A stretch of 64,000 bases of DNA, from positions 62,001 through 126,000 of the forward strand of contig JADJTH010000009.1 of assembly GCA_016711325.1 (NCBI GenBank). The letters run 5' to 3'. Positions 36,023-44,502 of this stretch are shown here, one piece after another; within the stretch, counting starts at the first letter, position 1; each line of letters starts with the position of its first letter. Position numbers and translations under genes: made by a program. The stretch comes from Nigerium sp. GTDB lineage: Bacteria > Actinomycetota > Actinomycetes > Propionibacteriales > Propionibacteriaceae. The notes beneath the pieces are model-generated. The model was given only the letters and a program-made list of their open reading frames with translations, had not been told where the DNA came from and ran no database searches.

Positions 36023-36991
36023 TCAGTCTTGGGTGTCGGGGCGGATGTCGATTCGCCAGCCGGTCAACCGGGCCGCGAGCCGGGCGTTCTGGCCCTCGCG
36101 TCCGATCGCGAGACTGAGCTGGTAGTCGGGGACGATCACCCGCGCCGCCTTGGCGAACTGGTCGGTGACGGTGACGGAGGTGACCTTCGCGGGGCTCAGC
36201 GCCTCGGCGACGAACTGCGCGCCGTCCTCGGAGAAGTCGACGATGTCGATCTTCTCGCCGTTGAGCTCATTCATGATGCTGCGCACGCGCTGCCCCATCG
36301 GGCCGATGCACGCGCCCTTGGCCGACACGTTCGGGTCGTTGCTCTTCACCGCGATCTTCGTGCGGTAGCCCGCCTCGCGGGCGACCGCCTTGATCTCGAC
36401 GACACCGGACTCGATCTCGGGCACCTCGAGCTTGAACAGGCGCTGCACGAGGTTCGGGTGCGTGCGTGACACGACCACCTGCGGGCCCTTCTGCTCGCGG
36501 CGCACCGCCACCACGTACACCTTCAGCCGCTGCCCGTGGCCGTAGTGCTCGTTGGGCACCTGCTCGGCCGGCGGCATGATCGCCTCGAGCGGGCCGAGGT
36601 CGACCCGGACGGTCTTCGAGTCGCGATCGGCCTGGATGACGCCGGTGACGATGTCGCCCTCCTTGGCCGAGAAATGCCCGAACTTCTGCTCGTCCTCGGC
36701 TTCGCGTAGCCGCTGCACGATCACCTGACGCGCGGTGGCGGCCGCGACGCGACCGAAGCCGGCGGGGGTATCGGCATACCAACCGACCACCTCGCCCTCC
36801 TCGTCGCGCTCGGGCGCCATCACGGCGAACCGGCCGGACTTCGGATCGAGCTCGACGCGGGCCCCTCCGACGTGTTGCGCGGTCTTCTCGTACGCGTTGA
36901 GGATCGCCTCCTCCATTGCCGCGACGAGCACGGTCATCGGGATGTCCTTGTCGCGTTCGAGGGCGCGCAGGGCCGCCATATCGATGTCCAC
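36023..36991 (-). CDS. nusA: Transcription termination/antitermination protein NusA
   Basis: Binds RNA polymerase and nascent RNA to control pausing and termination. The 322-residue protein has the N-terminal polymerase-binding domain (1-130), an S1 domain (about 130-200) and two KH domains (about 230-320, with GACIGPMGQRVRSIMNELNGEKID and GREGQNARLAARLTGW). There are no C-terminal acidic repeats, as usual in actinobacteria. ATG 36991 is two bases from the rimP stop. Transcription heads toward the 54-bp palindrome instead of ylxR-infB. Confidence 0.95.
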   Translation of the reverse strand: MDIDMAALRALERDKDIPMTVLVAAMEEAILNAYEKTAQHVGGARVELDPKSGRFAVMAPERDEEGEVVGWYADTPAGFGRVAAATARQVIVQRLREAEDEQKFGHFSAKEGDIVTGVIQADRDSKTVRVDLGPLEAIMPPAEQVPNEHYGHGQRLKVYVVAVRREQKGPQVVVSRTHPNLVQRLFKLEVPEIESGVVEIKAVAREAGYRTKIAVKSNDPNVSAKGACIGPMGQRVRSIMNELNGEKIDIVDFSEDGAQFVAEALSPAKVTSVTVTDQFAKAARVIVPDYQLSLAIGREGQNARLAARLTGWRIDIRPDTQD

Positions 36992-36993
36992 GA

Positions 36994-37482
36994 TTACTCC
37001 TGTTCGTCGGCGTCGTCGGCGATGGCGTCCTTGCGGAGCTCAGCCTGCACGACGGCCTTGGTGATGGTGTCGAACTCGAACCGCCGTGCGGCACCGTCCA
37101 CGTCGAGGATGACGCCGGACGCGTCCGCCTCAGTGATCCGGCCCGTCACCGCGCCGTCGGCCAGCGTCAGCGTGACGAGGCGTCCGGTGTTGCGGCGGAA
37201 ATGCTTGGGTGCGGTGAGCGGCCTGCTCACGCCGCGGCTGGACACCTCCAGGGTGTAGGGGGCGTGGCCGGTCACGGTGGAGTCGTCCAGGGCGCTGCTG
37301 AGCGCGCGCGTGGCACCGGCGATCTCGTCGAGGGAGGGGCCTCGGCCGTCGGGGCCGTCGCCGTCGACGTAGATCCGCAACACGCTGCGCTTGCCCGCAG
37401 CGGCGATCTCGATGCGGTCGACCTCGAGCCCGCACTGAGCAACCACGGGCTCCACGAGTGCGGCGATCGCTTCTTTCTTCAT
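36994..37482 (-). CDS. rimP: Ribosome maturation factor RimP
   Basis: A 162-residue 30S assembly factor. The N-terminal alpha/beta domain carries VLRIYVDGDGPDGRGPSLDEI near 35-55. The family core segment YTLEVSSRGVSRPLTAPKHF is near 76-95, and the C-terminal SH3-like domain follows. It immediately precedes nusA, the conserved rimP-nusA pair, and is divergent from the DUF4439 lipoprotein gene, another common actinobacterial arrangement. Confidence 0.93.
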   Translation of the reverse strand: MKKEAIAALVEPVVAQCGLEVDRIEIAAAGKRSVLRIYVDGDGPDGRGPSLDEIAGATRALSSALDDSTVTGHAPYTLEVSSRGVSRPLTAPKHFRRNTGRLVTLTLADGAVTGRITEADASGVILDVDGAARRFEFDTITKAVVQAELRKDAIADDADEQE

Positions 37483-37573
37483 GGTTCCCCGTTCCTGTTG
37501 TGGCCGCGCAGTTGTTCTCGACAGTCTACCCCCACCTCGCCGCCCGGCGGCGCCCTCGGTGTAGCCTCACAGC

Positions 37574-38500
37574 GTGCTGAGCCGACGTTTGCTGCTGGGC
37601 GGCGCCGCGGGCGCGGCCGCCGTCGCGCTGACCGGGTGCGACGCGCTCGCCGGACTGACACCTGGGACGACTCCGGTGCTCCCCGCCCCCGATCCGTCGG
37701 TTCCGGCCCACGCCGCCCTGATCGGCGTGCGCCGTCGCCTGGACGCCGCCGCGGCAGCCGATCTCACCGACGACCAGGCGGGCCTGATCGCCTGGGCGCG
37801 GCGGCTCAGCGACGAACAGCACGCCGCGACCTCGCTGGCCGTGCCCGCACCCTGGTCGCCCGCACCCGCGTCGCCGGCACCGGACGCCGCATCCGCGCTC
37901 GCCGCCCTCGCCGACGCCCTCGCCGGCGCCGAGCGGGCCTTCGCCCGGCAGGCGCTGGACGCCACGACGGCCCGCCCGCTGACCTGGGCGTCCATGGCGG
38001 CGTGGTGCGCCGCGACCAGCGCCGAGCTTCCCGAACCCCGGGCGAACCGCGAGCCGGCCCGGGGCGTCCTGCTGCCCGCCGCACAGACCGCACAGGAGGC
38101 GGCCCAGGACGCCCTGGACGCGGCGAGCGCCGCCCTGTACGGCCTCCAGGTCGCCGCCGGATACGCGGGGCTCGATGCCGGCGAGCGGGGCCATTTCGCC
38201 GAACGCCTGGCGTTCTGGGCGCAGCTGCGCGACCGCCTCGACGCCCAGGCGCGCCAGGACGCCCTGGCGCTCGCCCCCGCCCCGCCGTGGTTCGACGTGC
38301 GCCGGCCCGCCGATCGGACCGACGCGTACGCCCTCGCCGCGCGGGCGCAGGCGAACGCGCTCCCCGCCCTCGGCGGAGGCCTGGCGCACGCGCATCCCGG
38401 ATCCCGCGGCACCCTGATCGAGGCGCTGGCGGGCGTCGCGGTCGACGTGCCGCGCTGGAGCGGCCTGCTGGAGCGCTGGCCGGGCCTGCCGCGCACCTGA
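37574..38500 (+). CDS. DUF4439-type lipoprotein, ferritin-like fold predicted
   Basis: A 308-residue protein rich in Ala and probably mostly helical. The N-terminus has a twin Arg (SRRLLLGG) and a lipobox LTGC with Cys22, indicating export and lipid anchoring. Two helical regions (about 42-150 and 155-300) with conserved-looking EHAA/E-rich segments match the DUF4439 (ferritin-like) family often found next to rimP. Metal binding is not evident from motifs. Start GTG 37574. Function unknown. Confidence 0.78.
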   Translation: MLSRRLLLGGAAGAAAVALTGCDALAGLTPGTTPVLPAPDPSVPAHAALIGVRRRLDAAAAADLTDDQAGLIAWARRLSDEQHAATSLAVPAPWSPAPASPAPDAASALAALADALAGAERAFARQALDATTARPLTWASMAAWCAATSAELPEPRANREPARGVLLPAAQTAQEAAQDALDAASAALYGLQVAAGYAGLDAGERGHFAERLAFWAQLRDRLDAQARQDALALAPAPPWFDVRRPADRTDAYALAARAQANALPALGGGLAHAHPGSRGTLIEALAGVAVDVPRWSGLLERWPGLPRT

Positions 38501-38512
38501 GCGGGGACGGCG

Positions 38513-39316
38513 TCAGGAGCCGAGCAGGGGGGCGATCATGTCCCAGGACAGCCGCAGCCCGAGCCCGACGATCACGACCAGGAACACCGTCCGCACGAAC
38601 CCGTTGCCGTGCCTGAGCGCCATCGTGGCGCCCAGCAGGCCACCGGTGAGGTTCGCCAGGCCCATGGCGACGCCGAGCCCCCACCAGATATGGCCCGACA
38701 GGCCGAACACGGCGATGGCGGCGAGATTCGTGGCGAGGTTGGCGAGCTTCGCCAACACCGTGGCCGTGAGGAATTCGAACCCCATGACCGCCACGATCCC
38801 GATCAGGAAGAACGAGCCGGTGCCCGGCCCGATGAAGCCGTCCCACAGCCCCACCGCCAGGCCGATCGCCGACAGCCACGCCATGGCCCGCCAGCCGGTG
38901 TGCCGCACCTGGTGGTGCAGTCCCAGGTGCGGACGCCGCCACGTGTACCAGCCAACCCCCACGATCGCGCCCAGGACGAGCGGGGTGAACGCGCTCCGGT
39001 CGAGGAAATGCGTGAGCTGCGCGCCCAGCGACGAGCCCAGTGCCGAGAAGGCCACCAGCGGGATCAGCGCCGCCCACGGGATCCGGATCCGGCGCAGGTA
39101 GGTCAGCGCAGCGACCGACGTTCCCATCGCGCTGGGCACCTTGTTGGTGCCCGCGATCGTGGGCACGGGTGCGTCCGCCGGCAGGCCGATCAGCAGCGCC
39201 GGCAACTGGATCAGCCCGCCACCGCCGACGATCGAGTCGACCCAGCCCGCCAGGAACGACGCCCCCACCAGCGCGAGGATCGTCAGCAGCGGCAACTCCA
39301 GGCCGGTCACCATCAC
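38513..39316 (-). CDS. TauE/SafE-family membrane transporter
   Basis: A 267-residue protein with about eight hydrophobic helices and the family's repeated segments: GASFLAGWVDSIVGGGGLIQLPALL near 18-42 and GFIGPGTGSFFLIGIVAVMGFEFLTA near 157-182. Members export or import sulfite, sulfoacetate or related anions. The substrate here is unknown. It converges with the DUF4439 gene and lies just downstream of proS on the same strand, with 13 bases between them. Confidence 0.9.
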   Translation of the reverse strand: MMVTGLELPLLTILALVGASFLAGWVDSIVGGGGLIQLPALLIGLPADAPVPTIAGTNKVPSAMGTSVAALTYLRRIRIPWAALIPLVAFSALGSSLGAQLTHFLDRSAFTPLVLGAIVGVGWYTWRRPHLGLHHQVRHTGWRAMAWLSAIGLAVGLWDGFIGPGTGSFFLIGIVAVMGFEFLTATVLAKLANLATNLAAIAVFGLSGHIWWGLGVAMGLANLTGGLLGATMALRHGNGFVRTVFLVVIVGLGLRLSWDMIAPLLGS

Positions 39317-39329
39317 CGGTCCGGACGGG

Positions 39330-41096
39330 TCACGGCATCAGCAGAGCGATCAGCGTGTCGGCGACGGCGTCCGCCGCCACCTCGGACCGCTCACCGCTCG
39401 CGCGGTCGCGCACCTCCACCACCCCGTGCGCCAGTGTGCGACCCACCACCACCGAGGTGGGCATGCCCAGCAGCTCGGCGTCGGTGAACTTCACCCCCGG
39501 CGAGGCCACGCGGTCGTCGAGCAGGACCGCGATGCCCGCGGCGTCCAGCTTCTCGGCGAGGGCGGCGGCGAACTCGACAACGGCGGCGTCCTTGCCGGTG
39601 GCGACGATGTGCACGTCGAACGGAGCGAGGTTGCGCGGCCAGGCCAGGCCTTTGTCGTCGCAGGTCGCCTCCGCGACCGCCGCCACCGCGCGCGAGACGC
39701 CGATGCCGTAGGAGCCCATCGTCACCGTGACGAGCTTGCCGTTCGGATCGAGCACCTTGAGTCCGAGCGCGTCGGCGTACTTGCGGCCGAGCTGGAAGAT
39801 GTGGCCCATCTCGATTCCGCGCGCCAGGGCGAGCGGTCCCGATCCGTCCGGAGCCGGGTCTCCGTCGCGGATCTCGGCCACGTCGAGCACCCCGTCCGAA
39901 CCGAAATCCCGCCCGCACACCAGGTCGTAGACATGGCGTCCGGCCTCGTTGGCGCCGGTGATCCAGCGCGTACCCTCGGCCACCGCCGGATCGGTCAGGT
40001 AGCGGACGCCCGCGCCGTCGGCGGCCGTCCCCAGGCCGGCCTCGGCGCCGGCACGGCGCGGGCCGATGTAGCCCTTGACCAGCTGCGGGTGGGCCGCGAA
40101 ATCCTCGTCCCCGAACGGCTCGACCTCGGCGGGCGCGACGGCGGCCTCGAGCCGCTTCAGGTCCACCTCCCGGTCGCCGGGCAGGCCGACGGCCAGCGGC
40201 GTCCGGGTTCCGTCCGGGTCGCGCAGCATGAACACCACGTTCTTCAGCGTGTCGGCGGCGCCCCACGCGCGGTCGGCGCGCGGGAAGCGGTCGTTCGACA
40301 GCGCGACGAGCGTGTCGATCGTCGGCGAGTCCGGGGTGTCCTCGACGTGCGCGGCGGGCACGCCCGCGGCGTCCCGCGCGGGGGTGAGCGGACGCTGCAC
40401 GGCCTCGACGTTGGCGGCGTACCCGCCCGGGCTGCGCACGAAGGTGTCCTCGCCGATCTCGGCGATCGCCAGGAACTCCTCGGACGCCGACCCGCCCATC
40501 GCGCCCGACGTGGCCGACACGATCACGTAGTCGAGGCCGAGGCGGTCGAAGATCCGCCGGTAGGCGGCCCGGTGCGCGTCGTAGGACGCCTGCAGCCCCG
40601 CGTCGTCGATGTCGAAGGAGTAGGAGTCCTTCATCACGAACTCTCGCCCGCGCAGCAGGCCGGCGCGGGGCCGCGCCTCGTCCCGGTACTTGGTCTGGAT
40701 CTGGTACAGCGACAAGGGGAGATCCTTGTACGAGGAGTACAGGTCCTTCACCATCAGGGTGAACATCTCCTCGTGGGTCGGCCCGAGCAGCAGGTCGGCC
40801 CGCTTGCGGTCGGCCAGCCGGAACAGGTTCGGGCCGTACTCGGTCCAGCGCCCGGTCGCCTCGTACGGCTCGCGCGGCAGCAACGCCGGGAAGCGCACCT
40901 CTTGCGCACCCATCGCGTTCATCTCGTCGCGCACGATCTGCTCGACCTTCTGCAGCACGCGCAGGCCCAGGGGCAGCCAGCTGTAGATGCCCGGGGCGAC
41001 GCGGCGGATGTATCCCGCGCGGACCAGCCAGCGATGGCTGGGCACCTCGGCGTCGGAAGGGTCCTGCCGGAGCGTGCGGACGAACAGGTCGGTCAT
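39330..41096 (-). CDS. proS: Prolyl-tRNA synthetase, bacterial type with editing insert
   Basis: A class II synthetase charging tRNA-Pro. The 588-residue protein has motif 1 around GIYSWLPLGLRVLQKVEQIVRDEMNAMGAQE (35-65), motif 2 (YRDEARPRAGLLRGREFVMKDSYSFD near 135-160), a central INS editing domain (about 220-400), motif 3 (GIGVSRAVAAVAE near 457), and a C-terminal anticodon-binding domain. The frame is open 41 codons upstream, but ATG 41096 (MTDLFVRTLRQ) fits the family; GTG 41108 is an alternative. Confidence 0.95.
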   Translation of the reverse strand: MTDLFVRTLRQDPSDAEVPSHRWLVRAGYIRRVAPGIYSWLPLGLRVLQKVEQIVRDEMNAMGAQEVRFPALLPREPYEATGRWTEYGPNLFRLADRKRADLLLGPTHEEMFTLMVKDLYSSYKDLPLSLYQIQTKYRDEARPRAGLLRGREFVMKDSYSFDIDDAGLQASYDAHRAAYRRIFDRLGLDYVIVSATSGAMGGSASEEFLAIAEIGEDTFVRSPGGYAANVEAVQRPLTPARDAAGVPAAHVEDTPDSPTIDTLVALSNDRFPRADRAWGAADTLKNVVFMLRDPDGTRTPLAVGLPGDREVDLKRLEAAVAPAEVEPFGDEDFAAHPQLVKGYIGPRRAGAEAGLGTAADGAGVRYLTDPAVAEGTRWITGANEAGRHVYDLVCGRDFGSDGVLDVAEIRDGDPAPDGSGPLALARGIEMGHIFQLGRKYADALGLKVLDPNGKLVTVTMGSYGIGVSRAVAAVAEATCDDKGLAWPRNLAPFDVHIVATGKDAAVVEFAAALAEKLDAAGIAVLLDDRVASPGVKFTDAELLGMPTSVVVGRTLAHGVVEVRDRASGERSEVAADAVADTLIALLMP

Positions 41097-41189
41097 GCGG
41101 GTGATCACGGGCCGCAAGCCTACCGCCGAGCGCCACGGGGTCCGCATCGGGCCACGGCCATGTCGCCGGCAAGGCCGTCCGCCATTTCG

Positions 41190-41229
41190 GCGGACACGTG
41201 TGGCCCGCTGTCGGGCCACGAGTGTCCGC
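41190..41229 (-). terminator. Extended hairpin after the DUF4081 acetyltransferase gene
   Basis: Two nested 8-bp stems (41190-41197 with 41222-41229; 41200-41207 with 41212-41219) are separated by a 2x2 internal loop and capped by a 4-base loop. A second small hairpin (GTCCGCC / GGCGGAC, 41178-41196) competes with it. It starts 12 bases past the GNAT stop and would end the long ispG-cdsA operon before proS. Confidence 0.65.
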
Positions 41230-41240
41230 TATCCGCGCGA

Positions 41241-42071
41241 TCAGAACAGGACGGAGGCGAGCTCGCCGACCACGTCGTAGCCGCAGCGGCGGTAGCTCGC
41301 GATGGCGGGGGCGTTGAAGTCGTTGACGTAGAGCGAGGACACCCGTCCGCCGGCCACGATCGCGTTGGTCACGGCCGCCATCGCGGGCGCCGACAGACCG
41401 CGCCCGCGCAGCCGCGGCGTCACCCACACGCCCTGCACCTGCGCCGCCCGCGCGCTGATCGCGCCCAGGTCGGCCTTGAAGACCACCTCGCCGTCCTCGA
41501 CGATCGCGTAGGCCCGCCTGCCGACGACCAGGGTGCTCACGTAGCGCCGGTAGCCCTCCCGGTTGCCCGCCAGCGGGTCTTCGTCGAGTTCCTCGCGGTA
41601 CATGGCGACCGCGCCGGCGAGATAGCTCTCGAACACGTCGGGGGTGGCGAGCGCCACCCGCGGGTCGGGCGGCACCGGGCTGGGCGTCGCGCGCGCCATC
41701 AGCAGTTGGCGCGGGCGCACCAGGCGGGCGTCCGCATAGGCCGCCGGCCACCGCGCCGCCAGCCGGTGCCACAGGCCCAGCGCGTGCGCGCTCGGCCCGA
41801 CGATCGCCACGAACGTCCGCCAACGGCCGATGTCGTCCGCGAAGGCGTCCAGCGCCAGGTCGTCGGCGTCCACGGTCGCGAGGTTGGCGCCGACGTGCAG
41901 CAGCGAGACCGGCGCGTACGCCGGGTACCCCCACAGCTCGCCGGGGGTCTTGTCGCGCAGCACCCCCGCCTCCACGCGCGAGGCGACGAAACAGTGCTGG
42001 ACCGGATCGGCGTCCAGCAGCCGGGCGACGAGCGCACGATCACGCTCGTCCAGGACCCGGCAGCGCCTCAC
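41241..42071 (-). CDS. DUF4081/GNAT acetyltransferase downstream of ispG
   Basis: A 276-residue protein with an N-terminal DUF4081 domain (about 1-125) and a C-terminal GNAT domain (about 130-276; VQGVWVTPRLRGRGLSAPAMAAV holds the acetyl-CoA loop). The domain pair is typical of actinobacterial genes next to ispG. Substrate unknown. The open frame runs far into ispG, but GTG 42071 overlaps the ispG stop as GTGA and gives a family-like start (RRCRVLDERDRALV), so it was chosen. Confidence 0.9.
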   Translation of the reverse strand: MRRCRVLDERDRALVARLLDADPVQHCFVASRVEAGVLRDKTPGELWGYPAYAPVSLLHVGANLATVDADDLALDAFADDIGRWRTFVAIVGPSAHALGLWHRLAARWPAAYADARLVRPRQLLMARATPSPVPPDPRVALATPDVFESYLAGAVAMYREELDEDPLAGNREGYRRYVSTLVVGRRAYAIVEDGEVVFKADLGAISARAAQVQGVWVTPRLRGRGLSAPAMAAVTNAIVAGGRVSSLYVNDFNAPAIASYRRCGYDVVGELASVLF

Positions 42072-43213
42072 CCCACCGACACCTCGGGCGACTGCCCCGT
42101 CGGCTCCATGTCGGCGGCGATCCGGTTGGCCTCGTCGATCAGCGTCTGCACGATCTCGGACTCGGGAACGGTCTTGATCACCTCGCCCTTGACGAAGATC
42201 TGCCCCTTGCCGTTGCCGGACGCCACGCCGAGGTCTGCCTCGCGCGCCTCGCCGGGGCCGTTGACGACACAGCCCATGACCGCGACGCGCAGCGGCACGC
42301 TCATGCCTTCGAGACCCTTGGTGACCTCTTCGGCCAGCGTGTACACGTCGACCTGGGCGCGGCCGCAGCTCGGGCAGGAGACGATCTCGAGCTTGCGCGG
42401 CCGCAGGTTGAGCGACTCGAGGATCTTGCTGCCGACCTTGATCTCTTCGGCCGGCGGCGCCGACAAGGACACGCGGATGGTGTCGCCGATGCCCTCGGCG
42501 AGAAGGATGCCGAAGGCGACCGAACTCTTGATCGTGCCCTGGAAAGCCGGGCCCGCCTCGGTGACGCCGAGGTGCAGCGGGTAGTCGCACTGCGCCGACA
42601 GCTGTCGGTACGCCTGCACCATGACGATCGGGTCGTTGTGCTTGACGGAGATCTTGAAGTCGCCGAAGCCGTGCTCCTCGAACAGGGAGGCCTCCCACAA
42701 CGCCGATTCCACGAGCGCCTCGGGTGTCGGTCCGCCGTGCTTGGCCAGCAGGCGCCTGTCCAGCGATCCGGCGTTGACGCCGATGCGCAGGCTGACCCCG
42801 GCGTCCGCGGCGGCCTTGGCGATCTCGCCGACCTTGTCGTCGAACTGGCGGATGTTGCCCGGGTTGACGCGGACGGCGGCACAGCCCGCGTCGATGGCGG
42901 CGAACACGTACTTCGGCTGGAAATGGATGTCGGCGATCACCGGGATCTGCGACTTCTTGGCAATGATGTGCAGCACGTCGGCGTCGTCCTGGCTGGGCAC
43001 GGCGACGCGCACGATGTCACAGCCGGTCGCGGTGAGCTCGGCGATCTGCTGCAGGGTGCCGTTGATGTCGGTGGTCTTGGTGGTGGTCATGGACTGGACC
43101 GAGATCGGCGCTCCCCCGCCGACCGGCACCTTGCCCACGGTGATGCGGCGGGTCGGCTTGCGCGGCGCCAGCACGGGGGCGGGAGCCGCGGGCATGCCCA
43201 GGTTGACGGTCAT
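42068..43213 (-). CDS. ispG: (E)-4-hydroxy-3-methylbut-2-enyl-diphosphate synthase
   Basis: The iron-sulfur enzyme of the penultimate MEP-pathway step. The 381-residue protein has the TIM-barrel domain from about 25 and a C-terminal 4Fe-4S domain: SCPSCGRAQ near 292-300 and VMGCVVNGPGEA near 324-335 supply the cysteines. ATG 43213 (MTVNLGMP) is used; the frame upstream overlaps rip and is not coding. With dxr two genes upstream, two MEP enzymes sit in one operon around the rip protease. Confidence 0.96.
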   Translation of the reverse strand: MTVNLGMPAAPAPVLAPRKPTRRITVGKVPVGGGAPISVQSMTTTKTTDINGTLQQIAELTATGCDIVRVAVPSQDDADVLHIIAKKSQIPVIADIHFQPKYVFAAIDAGCAAVRVNPGNIRQFDDKVGEIAKAAADAGVSLRIGVNAGSLDRRLLAKHGGPTPEALVESALWEASLFEEHGFGDFKISVKHNDPIVMVQAYRQLSAQCDYPLHLGVTEAGPAFQGTIKSSVAFGILLAEGIGDTIRVSLSAPPAEEIKVGSKILESLNLRPRKLEIVSCPSCGRAQVDVYTLAEEVTKGLEGMSVPLRVAVMGCVVNGPGEAREADLGVASGNGKGQIFVKGEVIKTVPESEIVQTLIDEANRIAADMEPTGQSPEVSVG

Positions 43214-43221
43214 GACACTCC

Positions 43222-44502
43222 TTAGAAGATCTTCACGGGCGAGACGATATCGGCCACGATGAGCACGACGCCGCACAGCAGGATGAATCCTCCCACCGCG
43301 TAGGCCACGGGCACCATCTTGGCCGTGTCGACCGGGCCCGGGTCGGGGCGTCCGGTCGCGCGGGCGACGGTACGGCGCAGCCATTCCCACAGTGCGCCGG
43401 CGATGTGGCCGCCGTCGAGCGGCGGCAGCGGGACCAGGTTGAACACGGCCAGGAAGAGGTTCACCGACGCGAGCAGGCTGGCGAACATCGCCGCGCGCGC
43501 GGCCGCCGGAACCTCGAGGACGCTCGCCTGGCCGGCCACGACGCTGGCGCCCACGATGCTGATCGGGCTCTCGAGCGAGCGCGGCTGCCCGGTCACCATG
43601 TCGGCGACGACGTTCCACACCTTGACCGGGAACTGCGCGATCGCCGACACCGACTGCGCGGTCAGGCCGGCCATGGACGCCAGCACCTCACCAGGCCCGC
43701 CGCGGACCAGTTCGGCCGTCGGGATGACGCCGAGCGAGCCGATCGGGGTGGCGCCGCCGGGGGCGTCCGGATCGGCGATCGTGCGGAGGCGGGTGTGGAC
43801 GGTCGGCAGGGTGACCTGCTGCCCGTCGCGCTCGACGACCAGGGTGGCCTCGCGGTCGAGGTTGGCGCGGATCAGCGCGGTGAGCTGCGGGTAGTCGGTG
43901 ATCGCGGTGCCGTTGAACGCGACGATCCGGTCGCCCGCCAGCAGACCCGCCTGCGCGGCGGGTGTGGGCGGGTCGTCGGGCGTGCAGGTCATGTCGGCGC
44001 GCTGCCCGGCGATGACGCACGCCTGGATCGAGTGCACCACCGTGCTGTCCTGCCAGGTGCCGTACAGACCGGTCACTCCCCAGAACAGGCCGAACGAGAT
44101 CAGCAGGTTCATGACGATCCCGCCGGCCATGATGATCAGCTTCTGGTGGGTCTTCTTCTGGTAGAACAGCGCGCCGTCGTCGGCGGGGACGATGTCGTCC
44201 CACTCGACGCTGCGCGCGTCGTCGGCGATGCGCTGCCAGCGGGTCGGTGGGGCGTCCGGCCGCGCCGGCGGGTACATGCCCAGCAGCCGGACGAACCCGC
44301 CGAGCGGGAACAGCTTCACGCCGTACTCGGTGCCGCCGCGCCGGGTCGACCACAGCGTCCGGCCGAAGCCGACGAAGTACTGCGGCACGCGGACGCCGAA
44401 CAGCTTGGCGGGCAGCAGATGCCCGATCTCGTGCAGCGCCACCGAGGCCATCAACAGCGCGAAGAACAGCAGGCCGAAGACGACGGTCCACAGGGTGTCC
44501 AT
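43222..44502 (-). CDS. rip: Site-2 intramembrane metalloprotease (RseP/Rip1 family)
   Basis: Cleaves transmembrane anti-sigma factors and similar targets within the membrane. The zinc motif HEIGH is at 24-28 in the first helix, a PDZ domain is at about 180-270 (containing AGLLAGDRIVAFNG), and the third zinc ligand lies in NLVPLPPLDGGH near 355-366. The 426-residue length is typical. It starts at ATG 44502, overlapping the dxr stop by one base (TGATG), so translation is coupled. The dxr-rip-ispG order is conserved in actinobacteria. Confidence 0.95.
   Translation of the reverse strand: MDTLWTVVFGLLFFALLMASVALHEIGHLLPAKLFGVRVPQYFVGFGRTLWSTRRGGTEYGVKLFPLGGFVRLLGMYPPARPDAPPTRWQRIADDARSVEWDDIVPADDGALFYQKKTHQKLIIMAGGIVMNLLISFGLFWGVTGLYGTWQDSTVVHSIQACVIAGQRADMTCTPDDPPTPAAQAGLLAGDRIVAFNGTAITDYPQLTALIRANLDREATLVVERDGQQVTLPTVHTRLRTIADPDAPGGATPIGSLGVIPTAELVRGGPGEVLASMAGLTAQSVSAIAQFPVKVWNVVADMVTGQPRSLESPISIVGASVVAGQASVLEVPAAARAAMFASLLASVNLFLAVFNLVPLPPLDGGHIAGALWEWLRRTVARATGRPDPGPVDTAKMVPVAYAVGGFILLCGVVLIVADIVSPVKIF

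Noticed and set aside
39141..42584. An 1147-codon plus-strand frame across tauE, proS and ispG
   Set aside because: It covers four convincing minus-strand genes. No ribosome-binding site or domain was seen.
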